Source: JAUYQR01 sp031415015
Lineage (GTDB): Bacteria > Pseudomonadota > Alphaproteobacteria > Rhodobacterales > Rhodobacteraceae
Direction of reading: 5' to 3'
Length of the DNA: 64,000 nucleotides
NCBI GenBank assembly: GCA_031415015.1
Contig: JANOQT010000096.1
Coordinates: 59,181-123,180 of the forward strand
Part shown: in pieces, positions 53,814 to 62,355 of the stretch
How the letters are laid out: every line of letters begins with the position of its first letter
Position numbering within the stretch: position 1 is the stretch's first letter
Position numbers and translations under genes: made by a program
Notes under the pieces: generated by a model
What the model saw: the letters and a program-made list of their open reading frames with translations, nothing else
Databases searched by the model: none
Told to the model about the DNA's origin: nothing

Positions 53814-56483
53814 TCATCGGCTGCCCTCCAGCGCGGCCAGAACCCGGTGCGGCAGGGCGGGAACGCGGGTGAGTTCTGCGCCTGTCGCGTGGCGGATTGC
53901 GTTCAGGATGGCGGGGGCGGTGGGGATCAGCACGTGTTCGCCCAGACCTTTGGCACCGAAAGGGCCTTCAGGGTCCGGCACCTCGATCAGCAGGCTGTAG
54001 ATGGGGGGGACGTCGCCGAAGGTGGGGATCAGGTAGTCGTGCAGGTTTTCGGTGCGGCCCGGAATATATTCCTCCATCAGCGCCAGCCCGATGCCCTGGG
54101 CGATGCCGCCCTCGATCTGGCCTTCGGCGAGGGTGGGGTTGATAGCGCGGCCAACATCGTGCGCTGCAGTGAATTTCAGCAGGCGGACGGTGCCGAGAGC
54201 CGTATCCACCTCCAGCTCCACCATCTGCGCGCCGTAGCCGTAGAGGGCGTAGGGCTTTCCCTGCCCGTTGGCATCAAGGGCAGAGGTGGGAGGGTCGTAG
54301 GTTTCCTCAGCCGAAAGGGCATAGCCAAATGCGTCAGCTGGAAGGGTGGCGAGGTCGATCTGGCGTAGGGTGTTGCCGTCACGGACGGCGAGGATTGTCT
54401 TTGCAAGCGAAAGGGTTGCGCCCTGCCCCGCATTGGCAAGACGCAGAATGGTCTGGCGCAGGGATTCCGCAGCGGCCTTGGCGGCGCGACCGGTGACGAA
54501 GGTCTGGCGGCTTGCCGACGTCTTGCCTGCGTCCGGCGTCAGCGCGGTATCGGGGCCGATCAGGCGGAACTGGCTGACCGGCAACCCCAGTGCTTCGGCG
54601 GCGATCTGGGGGATCACGGTGTTGGAGCCTTGGCCGATGTCGGTGGCCCCTTGGTGCAGGACCACTTCGCCCTGCGCCGACAGGCCGATGCGGATGGTGG
54701 AGGGGTTCGGCAGGGCGGTGTTCCCGCAGCCGTACCAGCAGGAGGCGACGCCGACGCCACGTCCGGGCTTGCCCTTGGCCTCGGCCACGGCGCGCGCCCA
54801 GTGCGGGCGCAACGCCTCCAGACAGGGGCCGATGCCGGTCGCTTGCAGGACCTGGCCGGTCGCCGAGGCATCGCCGTCGCGCAGGGCGTTCAGGATGCGA
54901 AACTCCAGCCGGTCGATGCCCGCTTTGTCGGCGAGCCGGTCATAGTGGGTTTCCTGCCAGAGTGCGCCTTGCGGCACGCCAAAACCCCGGAATGCGCCGG
55001 ACACCGGACCGTGGGTGTGGATTGCGCGGGCCTTGGCGGTGATGTGGGGCGTCAGGTAGGGGCCGGAGACGTGGACGGGCACCCGGTTGGCCACGGTCGG
55101 GCCCCAGCTGGAATAGGCCCCGGTGTTGAAGCGACCCTCGAATTCAACGCCTGTGATGCGGCCATTAGCGTCGCAGCCGATACGACCCGTCATCTCTGCC
55201 GGGTGGCGTTTGGTAGTGGAGGTCATGCTTTCGCTGCGGGAATAGACCATCCGGCTCGGCCGCCCGGTCAGCAGCGTGACGAGGCCCAGCAGCGGTTGCA
55301 GACTGATGTCCAGCTTGGAGCCGAACCCGCCGCCGACCGCCGAAGGGATGATACGGACCCGCGATTGCGGCAGGCCGAGGATGAGGGCGGTGTCTTCGCG
55401 GTCCATCCCCGGGGCCTGGGTGCAGGCGCGGATGACGAGGGTGTCGCCGTCCATCCACGCCGCCCCGGCTTCGGGTTCGATGTAGGCGTGTTCGACAAAG
55501 GCGGTTTCCATGCGGCCTTCGACGACATGGGCGGAATGGGCCAGTGCCGTGGCGGCGTCACCTTTGCAGACGCGACCTTCGATCAGGCGGTTGCCGGGGC
55601 GGTTGGGGTGGATCAGCGGGCCGGTTTCGGCTTCCTCGGGTGTGGTCAGGGCGGGAAGCGGGGTCCACTGGATTGGAAAGGTGGTGGTGTCGAGATCGGC
55701 ACCCGGCTCGAACGCCACAAGGGCCACGCACTCGCCGCGAAAGCGGGCGGGCGAGGTGGCGATGGCGGGTTGGTCGGCGAAAGGGGGGATGACGGAAAAC
55801 GCGTTGCGACCGGGGATGTCGGCGGCGGTGAAGACGCGGGCCACACCGGGTGATTTGTGAAAGTCCGTCAGGTCGCCAAGGGTGAAGTCGGCGTGCGGGT
55901 GGGGCGAGCGGATGGCCTTCAGGATCAGTGCACCCTCGGGCCATTCGTCCGCGCCGAAACTGTCGCCTGCGACTTTGGCCGCGCCGTCAAGCCGGGCAAG
56001 GCGCTGGCCGATGGCGGGGCCGTCGCACGGGGCGCTGTCGCCCTGCCCCGCGTCGCAGACAGCGCTGATGATCTTGCGGTAACCGGTGCAGCGGCAGAGG
56101 AGGCCGCCGAGGGCAGTTTCGACCTCGACGGCTGTCGGGGTGGGGTTCTGCGCCAGCAATTCCGCAGCCGTCATCAGCATCCCGGGCGTGCAGATGCCGC
56201 ATTGCGCGGCCCCGTGGCGCAGGAAGGCCGCGCGCAGGCGAGTGAGGTCAGGGCTATCGGCTTCGATCGTCTGGACGTGGCGGGCGGTGACTTGGGCCAC
56301 GGGTGTCAGGCAGGCGCAGACCGAGGCGCCGTCGATCAGCACGGTGCAGGCCCCGCAATCACCCGCATCGCAACCGACCTTGGTGCCCGTCAAACCGAGA
56401 CGTTCGCGCAACACCTCGCTCAGCCGTTCGGTGGCGGGTGCGTCACAGGTGACGGGCTTGCCGTTGAGGATGAAGGCAATCAT
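53814..56483 (-). CDS. Fused [2Fe-2S] / molybdopterin hydroxylase (xanthine dehydrogenase family)
   Basis: An 889-residue protein joining two subunits of the xanthine dehydrogenase family. Residues 1-155 hold two [2Fe-2S] domains: CDAGDCGAC with a later CAC, then CGICTPGM and LCRCTGY. After a linker comes the molybdopterin domain with GGGFGSK, GAFRGFGVPQG, a GQGSNT segment and the catalytic Glu region AKGLGEH. The layout recalls the Desulfovibrio aldehyde oxidoreductase (Mop), but a separate FAD subunit is encoded just upstream. It probably hydroxylates an N-heterocycle or aldehyde; specificity cannot be read. Its ATG overlaps the FAD-subunit stop by four bases. Confidence 0.92.
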   Translation of the reverse strand: MIAFILNGKPVTCDAPATERLSEVLRERLGLTGTKVGCDAGDCGACTVLIDGASVCACLTPVAQVTARHVQTIEADSPDLTRLRAAFLRHGAAQCGICTPGMLMTAAELLAQNPTPTAVEVETALGGLLCRCTGYRKIISAVCDAGQGDSAPCDGPAIGQRLARLDGAAKVAGDSFGADEWPEGALILKAIRSPHPHADFTLGDLTDFHKSPGVARVFTAADIPGRNAFSVIPPFADQPAIATSPARFRGECVALVAFEPGADLDTTTFPIQWTPLPALTTPEEAETGPLIHPNRPGNRLIEGRVCKGDAATALAHSAHVVEGRMETAFVEHAYIEPEAGAAWMDGDTLVIRACTQAPGMDREDTALILGLPQSRVRIIPSAVGGGFGSKLDISLQPLLGLVTLLTGRPSRMVYSRSESMTSTTKRHPAEMTGRIGCDANGRITGVEFEGRFNTGAYSSWGPTVANRVPVHVSGPYLTPHITAKARAIHTHGPVSGAFRGFGVPQGALWQETHYDRLADKAGIDRLEFRILNALRDGDASATGQVLQATGIGPCLEALRPHWARAVAEAKGKPGRGVGVASCWYGCGNTALPNPSTIRIGLSAQGEVVLHQGATDIGQGSNTVIPQIAAEALGLPVSQFRLIGPDTALTPDAGKTSASRQTFVTGRAAKAAAESLRQTILRLANAGQGATLSLAKTILAVRDGNTLRQIDLATLPADAFGYALSAEETYDPPTSALDANGQGKPYALYGYGAQMVELEVDTALGTVRLLKFTAAHDVGRAINPTLAEGQIEGGIAQGIGLALMEEYIPGRTENLHDYLIPTFGDVPPIYSLLIEVPDPEGPFGAKGLGEHVLIPTAPAILNAIRHATGAELTRVPALPHRVLAALEGSR

Positions 56484-57307
56484 CGGGCGGCCCCCAGCAC
56501 GGCGCGGCTGACAAGTTCGGTGGCGGCTGTCACGCGGTAATTGGCACTGGCGCGGATATCGTCAATGGGGGAGAGGCAGGCGGCGATAACATTAGGGTCG
56601 ATGCGGCCCGCGAGGTCGGAGAGCGGTGCGCCGGTCAAGGCCCGCTCGACCAGCGTCAGGCGCTGCGCCACGCCGGAACATGAACCAACGGCGACGGCGG
56701 CAACGGCAACCCGGTCAGCGTCAATGACAAGCCGCGCCGCCACCATGGCGATGGAAATGACAAGATGTGTGCGGGCCCCCAACTTCAGAAAGGCAGAGCC
56801 TCCGGACAGGGCCGCTTCGGGGATCAGCACGGCAGTCATCAATTCGCCGGGACGCAGCGCGGTGCGGCGCGGACCCAGAAGAAAAGCGGACAGCGCTACG
56901 ATCCTGACGCCCGCTTTCGACGCCAGCTCGACCTCGGCGTCCAGCGCCAGCAGTGGCGGCACCCCGTCTGCAGCGGGAGAAGCGTTGCACAGGTTGCCCC
57001 CAATGGTCCCCGCGTTCTGAATCTGCCGGCCGCCGACCTGACGGGCCGCCTGTTGCAGGGCGTGACAAGCCGGGGGCAAGGCGGCCCTGGCAATCGCCGA
57101 CCATGTGGTGGCAGCACCAATGCGCAGGCCCGGTCCTTGACTGATGCCCCGAAGCCCAGCAATCGCGGTAAGATCAAGAATCTGGCCACTGAGCGACGTA
57201 CCGGCGCCCGGATAGAGGTCTGTCCCGCCCGCCAAGGGCCGAAAGCCGGACACGGCCATGACGGCCACCGCTTCGGACAGGCTGTCGGGTCGGACATAGT
57301 CTTGCAC
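56480..57307 (-). CDS. FAD-binding subunit of Mo hydroxylase (CoxM/XdhB type)
   Basis: About 275 residues. The FAD-binding signature PLAGGTDLYPG is near residue 30, and GGRQIQNAGTIGGNLCNASPAADG binds the pyrophosphate and the isoalloxazine. A CO-dehydrogenase-type C-terminal domain follows. It passes electrons from the [2Fe-2S] centres of the fused partner to an acceptor. The start is uncertain: the GTG at 57305-57307 is used, while a TTG at 57343 is possible but would overlap the candidate operator. First gene of the minus-strand catabolic cluster and divergent from marR. Confidence 0.9.
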   Translation of the reverse strand: MQDYVRPDSLSEAVAVMAVSGFRPLAGGTDLYPGAGTSLSGQILDLTAIAGLRGISQGPGLRIGAATTWSAIARAALPPACHALQQAARQVGGRQIQNAGTIGGNLCNASPAADGVPPLLALDAEVELASKAGVRIVALSAFLLGPRRTALRPGELMTAVLIPEAALSGGSAFLKLGARTHLVISIAMVAARLVIDADRVAVAAVAVGSCSGVAQRLTLVERALTGAPLSDLAGRIDPNVIAACLSPIDDIRASANYRVTAATELVSRAVLGAAR

Positions 57308-57329
57308 GGCGGCGCCACCCCGAGATCGT

Positions 57330-57343
57330 TTGTATAGCAACAA
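57330..57343. promoter_or_regulatory. Candidate MarR operator between marR and the Mo-hydroxylase genes
   Basis: TTGTATAGCAACAA has TTGT/ACAA arms around six bases and sits about midway in the 108-bp divergent promoter region. MarR operators are usually imperfect palindromes of this kind. Short and weak, so low confidence. Confidence 0.3.
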
Positions 57344-57415
57344 GGTTGCGCCGGACCTGCCGCCCTGTCAACTGCCTTGCGCCAAGGGCGCGGGCCGGGT
57401 ATCGCAGGGATCAGC

Positions 57416-57835
57416 ATGAAACCTGTTCCGACTTATCGTCTTGATGACCAGATCGGCTATGTGCTGCGGCGGGTGACGCAGCGGCATCTGGCGATTTTTT
57501 CCGAGGCGATCCCGGAAGTGACCACCACGCAATTCGCCGTGCTTGCGCGTCTGGCAGAGGTCGGGCCGCAGTCGCAGAACCATCTGGGCCGGGCAACCGC
57601 CATGGACGCGGCCACCATCAAGGGTGTGGTCGACCGTCTGGCGAAGCTTGACTTTGTTGCAACTTCTGCCGATCCGGACGACCGCCGCCGCCTGACGGTT
57701 TCCTTGACCGATGCGGGCACGGCGTTGTTTCGCGGGCGCACGCAAACGGCGCTGGCGGTCAGCGATCTGACCTTGGAGCCTTTGTCCGATGCAGAGCGCC
57801 TGATGTTGATGGCGTTGCTGTCCCGCCTGACCTGA
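57416..57835 (+). CDS. MarR family regulator
   Basis: A 139-residue winged-helix regulator. The wHTH shows EVTTTQFAVLARLAEVG, HLGRATAMDAATIKGVVDRL, and the wing DPDDRRRLTVSLTDAG. It is transcribed away from the Mo-hydroxylase operon and is followed by the flavoprotein gene on its own strand, so it probably controls both sides in response to an aromatic or heterocyclic ligand. The ATG at 57416 follows AGGGATC. Confidence 0.93.
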   Translation: MKPVPTYRLDDQIGYVLRRVTQRHLAIFSEAIPEVTTTQFAVLARLAEVGPQSQNHLGRATAMDAATIKGVVDRLAKLDFVATSADPDDRRRLTVSLTDAGTALFRGRTQTALAVSDLTLEPLSDAERLMLMALLSRLT

Positions 57836-57926
57836 CCGGTTCGAACGGACCTTGCAGCGTCGGATGCCGGCATTCCCTTTGGTTCGGCTGATCTTAAGCT
57901 TTCCCTGACCGGCAAAGGATGGCCCC

Positions 57927-59969
57927 ATGTCGATAATGACGAATGATCCGCTGTTGCAGCCGTTCCAGTTGAAGCACCTGACGCTGCGCAACCGGATCAT
58001 GACCACCAGCCACGAGCCGGCCTACCCCGAGGACGGGATGCCAAAGGACCGCTACCGACTGTACCATCTGGAGCGGGCAAAGGCGGGAGTGGCCTTGACG
58101 ATGACGGCGGGATCGGCAGCGGTGTCAAAGGATTCTCCGCCGGTTTTCAATAACATACTCGCCTACAAGGACGAAGTGGTGCCGTGGATGAAGCGCCTGG
58201 CCGACGACTGCCACGAGGCGGGCGCGGCGGTAATGATCCAGTTGACGCATCTGGGGCGGCGGACGCGGTGGGACAAGGGCGACTGGCTGCCGGTGGTGGC
58301 GGCGGGACCGTCGCGCGAACCCAGCCACCGCGCCTTTCCGAAGGTGATCGAGGATTGGGACATTGCCCGGATCATCGAGGACTACGCCGATGCCGCTGAA
58401 CGGATGCAGGCGGCGGGACTGGATGGGGTGGAGTTCGAATGCTACGGCCATCTGATGGATCAGTTCATGTCGCCCCTGACCAACGCCCTGCCCGCGCCCT
58501 ATGGCGGCAGCTTGCAGAACCGGGCGCGCTTTTCGATGGAGGTGCTGGCGGCCTGCCGCAAGCGGGTGGGCGAGCGGTTCCTGCTGGGCGTGCGTTACAC
58601 GGCGGATGAGGACGCGCCGGGAGGGATTGACGCGGAGGAGGGCATCGCCATTGGAAAGATGTTCCGGGACAGTGGGTTGGTCGACTTTCTGAATATCATC
58701 AAGGGGCGCATCTTCACTGACCCGGCGATGACCGATGTGATCCCGATTCAGGGGATGAAATCCGCGCCGCATCTGGATTTCGCGGGACGCGTGCGGGCCG
58801 AGGTGGGCCTGCCGACATTTCACGCCGCGCGCATCCCGGATGTGGCGACGGCGCGCTATGCGGTGGCCTCGGGGCAGCTGGACATGGTGGGGATGACGCG
58901 GGCGCACATGGCCGATCCGCATATCGTGCGCAAGATAATCGAAGGGCGGGAACAGGACATCCGGCCCTGCGTGGGCGCGACCTACTGTCTGGACCGCATT
59001 TATCAAGGCGGTATGGCTTTATGCATCCACAACCCGGCGACGGGGCGGGAAGAGACGATGCCGCATGTGATTGCCCCGGCAGCGGTGCGCAAGAAGGTGG
59101 TGATCGTCGGGGCCGGCCCGGCGGGGCTGGAAGCAGCGCGGGTGGCGGCAGAGCGGGGCCACAGCGTCACGGTGTTCGAAGTGGCCGACAAGCCCGGCGG
59201 GCAGGTGCGGCTGACCGCGCAAACCAAGCGGCGGGCCGAGATGATCGGGATCATCGACTGGCGCATGGCACAATGTGCAGCACGGGGAGTGGAGTTCCGG
59301 TTTAACTCCTGGGCGGAAGTCCCTGATGTGGTGGCGCTTTCACCGGACGTGGTGATCATCGCGACAGGGGGATTGCCGGAGAAGAACATCCTGAGCGCGG
59401 GCAATGATCTGACGGTTTCGGCATGGGACATCCTGTCGGGTGATGTGAAGCCGGGCAGCAATGTGCTGCTGTACGACGATGCGGGTGACCATGCGGCGAT
59501 GCAGGCGGCGCAATTGCTGGCCGAAAGCGGGGCAAAGGTTGAGGTGATGACGCCCGACCGCACCTTTGCGCCGGATGTGATGGCGATGAACCTGGTCCCC
59601 TACATGCGTGCGTTGCAGGACAAGGCGGTGACCTTTACGGTCACCTATCGGCTGCGGTCGGTGGAACGGGCGGGCAATCAACTGCGCGCAACCATCGGGT
59701 CGGATTACATGACGCTGGCCAGGACCGCGCTTTATGATCAGGTCGTGGTCAATCACGGCACCCAGCCTTTGGCGGATATCTATTTTCAACTCAAGCCCTT
59801 GTCGGCCAATCTTGGCGCAGTGGATTATGATGCGCTGATCGAAGGGCACCCGCAACCGGTGGGCGATGGGCCACCCGGATTTCAGCTGTACCGGATTGGT
59901 GACGCGGTAGAAGCGCGAAACACTCATGCGGCGATCTATGATGCGCTGCGGCTGATGAAGGACATCTGA
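57927..59969 (+). CDS. NADH:flavin oxidoreductase / N-methylproline demethylase-like flavoprotein
   Basis: A 680-residue old-yellow-enzyme-family protein with an N-terminal FMN TIM barrel (about residues 1-370) and C-terminal FAD/NAD-binding domains (VVIVGAGPAGLEAARVAAERG, about 390 onward). It is of the trimethylamine dehydrogenase / dienoyl-CoA reductase type. It resembles proteins named N-methylproline demethylase, a tentative label. The usual four-Cys [4Fe-4S] site is C-x2-C-x2-C-x11/12-C, but here the second ligand is Ala351 (Cys348, Cys354, Cys366 kept). Catalytic barrel residues such as HLGRR and GGSLQNRAR are present. It may reduce or demethylate the ring amine of the cluster's substrate. 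Confidence 0.85.
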   Translation: MSIMTNDPLLQPFQLKHLTLRNRIMTTSHEPAYPEDGMPKDRYRLYHLERAKAGVALTMTAGSAAVSKDSPPVFNNILAYKDEVVPWMKRLADDCHEAGAAVMIQLTHLGRRTRWDKGDWLPVVAAGPSREPSHRAFPKVIEDWDIARIIEDYADAAERMQAAGLDGVEFECYGHLMDQFMSPLTNALPAPYGGSLQNRARFSMEVLAACRKRVGERFLLGVRYTADEDAPGGIDAEEGIAIGKMFRDSGLVDFLNIIKGRIFTDPAMTDVIPIQGMKSAPHLDFAGRVRAEVGLPTFHAARIPDVATARYAVASGQLDMVGMTRAHMADPHIVRKIIEGREQDIRPCVGATYCLDRIYQGGMALCIHNPATGREETMPHVIAPAAVRKKVVIVGAGPAGLEAARVAAERGHSVTVFEVADKPGGQVRLTAQTKRRAEMIGIIDWRMAQCAARGVEFRFNSWAEVPDVVALSPDVVIIATGGLPEKNILSAGNDLTVSAWDILSGDVKPGSNVLLYDDAGDHAAMQAAQLLAESGAKVEVMTPDRTFAPDVMAMNLVPYMRALQDKAVTFTVTYRLRSVERAGNQLRATIGSDYMTLARTALYDQVVVNHGTQPLADIYFQLKPLSANLGAVDYDALIEGHPQPVGDGPPGFQLYRIGDAVEARNTHAAIYDALRLMKDI

Positions 59970-60009
59970 TGCGGGTGGCAGGGATCAATCTGCGCTGCTG
60001 ATCGCCGAT

Positions 60010-61298
60010 GTGCCGTCGCCCCGTGACCGCCGGTATGGCATTCTGTTCGATCCGGCGCCAATCGGGCCGAGGATACCTGGCGCGTGATCTTTACCGAACA
60101 GACGGATATCCATCCAACCCCAGCTGGCCTATTCCGGGGTCAGCGGCCCGAACCCTTATACCCGAAAAACACTGCTGGCGGTGACGGGCGGGCCGATCCT
60201 GACCTTCTCCTGCGATCCGATACAGGCCCGTACCATGGACGCAGAAGATATCCGCGACCTGCGTCGCTGGTTCCGCAATGCGGTGCGGCGCAGTCAGCAG
60301 GCGGGGTTCGACCAGATCTGCCGGTACGGCGCGCACGGCTTTGGCATCTTTCAGCATTTTCTGTCCTGCGCGGCCAATCACCGGACGGACGGGTATGGCG
60401 GGTCGCTCGAAAACCGGGTGAGGGTCATCCGGGAAGGTTCTGAAGACGCACGTGAAAATTCGAAAGACGCGATGGCGATCTGCGGGACATCCGGGATCTG
60501 CCGCAAGGGGCGTAGAAGGCTTGCTCCGGCACGTCGCGATTCACCCCATAGGCGGCGCAGGAATATCTGGTGTGGGCGATCAGGGCACTGACCGCCAAGC
60601 CAGTTGTGAGAGTGGTCCGGTTCACCAGTGCGGATGAGATTGTGCGGCAGATCGGGACTGGGGTGATGGATTTCATCGGATCCGCGCGGCCGTCAATCGC
60701 CGGTCCGTTCCTGCCGGTGAAGGCTATCGAAAGCCAGTTCGAAGATATTCGCAAATGCATCGGCTGCTACTTCTGCGTGTCGGGTGACATGACTGGCGGG
60801 ATCAACCGCTGCACCCAGAACACCGCATTCATGGAGGAGTGGCGCTAGGGCTGGCACCCGGAACAGGCACGGCTGAAAGGCGCGTCGCAGACAGTGATGG
60901 TGGTGGGCGCGGGGCCAGCAGGTTTGGAAGCGGCCTTGCAACTGGGCAAGCGGGGGGTAACCGGTGACACTTGCTGGGCGGGAGGGTGACGCAGCAACGC
61001 GCCCTGCCCGGCCTGTCGGCCTGGCAGGCTCGTTGCGGATCATCGCACTAGGCAACGGGCGCCGATTGCGAGTGTGGAGGTGTACCGCGACAGCCTGCTC
61101 TTCGCAGAAGATGCGGTGCAGGCGCTGGACGGGCCGGGGGCAGAGTGGAAACCGGTCGGCCCGGTCGGCGATGCGGCGACGCCCGGCCTGATTGCCTGGG
61201 CGACCTATGCGGGGCGCCGCTATGCCGCGGACCTTGACGCGCCAAACCGGGGCGATGCGCTGTCGTTCCGGCGCGAGATTGCAGCAGTGGCCGATTGA
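60010..61298 (+). pseudogene. Decayed trimethylamine/dimethylamine dehydrogenase-like gene
   Basis: Fragments of one flavoprotein, in order but in shifting frames. RRYGILFDPAPIGP lies near 60030. A TEQTDIHP remnant is at about 60093, then QLAYSGVSGPN after a deletion. QARTMDAEDIRDLRRWF to GYGGSLENRVR spans about 60224-60420. DFIGSARPSIAGPFLP and the Cys cluster CIGCYFC...C follow at about 60670-60812. A TAG at 60846-60848 stops the frame. After it GWHPEQARLKGASQTV and VVGAGPAGLEAALQLGK continue. A last piece, VEVYRDSLLFAEDAVQALDG to RGDALSFRREI, ends at 61298. Several internal deletions, frameshifts and the stop mark it as dead. It is paralogous in type to the intact gene upstream, but with all four Fe-S Cys retained. 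Confidence 0.88.
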
Positions 61299-61360
61299 TC
61301 TTGCCACCTGTCGGCTTATCTGGTGGGAAAGGCCTGACAAGCATACCGGATGGGGCAATT

Positions 61361-61852
61361 ATGAGTGAGACGGAATTCGCGCCGACAGATGCGCGGGCCC
61401 TGCGCGACGGCTTCGGGCGCTTTGCAACCGGAGTAACGATCGTCACCACCACTGGCCTGCTGGGGCCAGTCGGGTTCGTTGCCAACAGCTTTTCGTCGGT
61501 ATCATTGGACCCGCCGCTGGTCTTGTGGTCACCCGCGCGGGCGTCTTCTCGGTTTGAAGTGTTCTCGCTCGCTGCGCATTTCGCAATCCACGTGCTGGAG
61601 GCGGGGCAGGCGGAATGGATGGCGCGGTTCGCGCGGGGTGGTTCGGGGTTCGACGGCCTGGACCATTCGGTCACCGCAGAGGGACTGCCTGCCCTGAGCG
61701 GCGCGCTGGCCCGGTTCGATTGCGCGCGGCATGCTGGCCACGATGGCGGGGATCACCAGATCATCGTCGGTCGCGTCTTGCGGGTCACCGTTCGGGACGG
61801 CGCGCCGCTGGTCTTTTCGCGAGGGCGCACCGGGCAGTTTGTGCCCGACTGA
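61361..61852 (+). CDS. Flavin reductase family protein
   Basis: A 163-residue FMN-binding split-barrel protein of the flavin reductase-like family. Blocks are LRDGFGRFATGVTIVTT, GFVANSFSSVSLDPPLVLWSP and the C-terminal HQIIVGRVLRV. It supplies reduced flavin to a two-component monooxygenase or acts as a pyridine nucleotide:flavin oxidoreductase; no monooxygenase partner is in the window. The ATG at 61361 is used; the frame opens earlier at 61295 inside the pseudogene. Ends 14 bp from the convergent fur-like gene. Confidence 0.9.
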   Translation: MSETEFAPTDARALRDGFGRFATGVTIVTTTGLLGPVGFVANSFSSVSLDPPLVLWSPARASSRFEVFSLAAHFAIHVLEAGQAEWMARFARGGSGFDGLDHSVTAEGLPALSGALARFDCARHAGHDGGDHQIIVGRVLRVTVRDGAPLVFSRGRTGQFVPD

Positions 61853-61866
61853 TTGTGCCCGGCTGA

Positions 61867-62286
61867 TCAGTCTTTCTTGCGGCAGTACAGCTCCAGCCGA
61901 TGGTGGACGATGTCAAAGCCCATCTCGGCGGCAATCTCCCGTTGCAGCTGTTCGATCTTGTCAGAGCGGAACTCGGTGATCTGGCCGGTGTCCAGATCGA
62001 CGATGTGGTCGTGGTGCGGGGCGTCGGTCACCTCGAACCGGGCCCCGCCATTCTCGAAGGATAGCCGCTGGACCACGCCTTCGCGTTCGAGCACGGAGAG
62101 GGTGCGGTAGACGGTGGCCAGCGACAGACTGTCGTCGAGGGTCTTGGCCCGGCGGTGAAGCTCTGCGGCGTCGGGGTGATCCTGAGCCTCGGTGAGGACA
62201 CGGAGCAGCGTCTCACGCTGGCGGGTCACGCGGACGCCGGTGTCGCGGAGGGCCTTGGTCATGCGAAGGGCTGGGCTGGATGTCAT
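61867..62286 (-). CDS. Fur family regulator (Fur/Mur type)
   Basis: A 139-residue Fur family metal sensor. The winged helix has RVTRQRETLLRVL and DDSLSLATVYRTLSVLEREG. The metal site is HHDH (91-94), with VHHRLELYC near the C-terminus. The C-x2-C structural-zinc pair of E. coli Fur is missing; the first position reads DLDTGQ. That is usual in alphaproteobacterial Fur/Mur proteins, which often sense manganese or heme-linked iron. Whether this is Fur, Mur or Irr cannot be settled by eye. The ATG at 62284-62286 is chosen over a frame to 62391. Confidence 0.88.
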   Translation of the reverse strand: MTSSPALRMTKALRDTGVRVTRQRETLLRVLTEAQDHPDAAELHRRAKTLDDSLSLATVYRTLSVLEREGVVQRLSFENGGARFEVTDAPHHDHIVDLDTGQITEFRSDKIEQLQREIAAEMGFDIVHHRLELYCRKKD

Positions 62287-62337
62287 GCCCTGATGGTAGC
62301 AGAGGTTTTGACTGGGGCAAAGCCGGGGGATTCCGGC

Positions 62338-62355
62338 GTGTCCGCGCGCGGACAC
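62338..62355. repeat. Perfect 18-bp palindrome GTGTCC-GCGCGC-GGACAC
   Basis: GTGTCCGCGCGCGGACAC is its own reverse complement, 52 bp upstream of the fur-like start codon. It shares the TGTCC-RCGCGY-GGACA pattern with the palindrome at 28686-28701. Possibly an operator or a hairpin in the leader. Confidence 0.6.
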
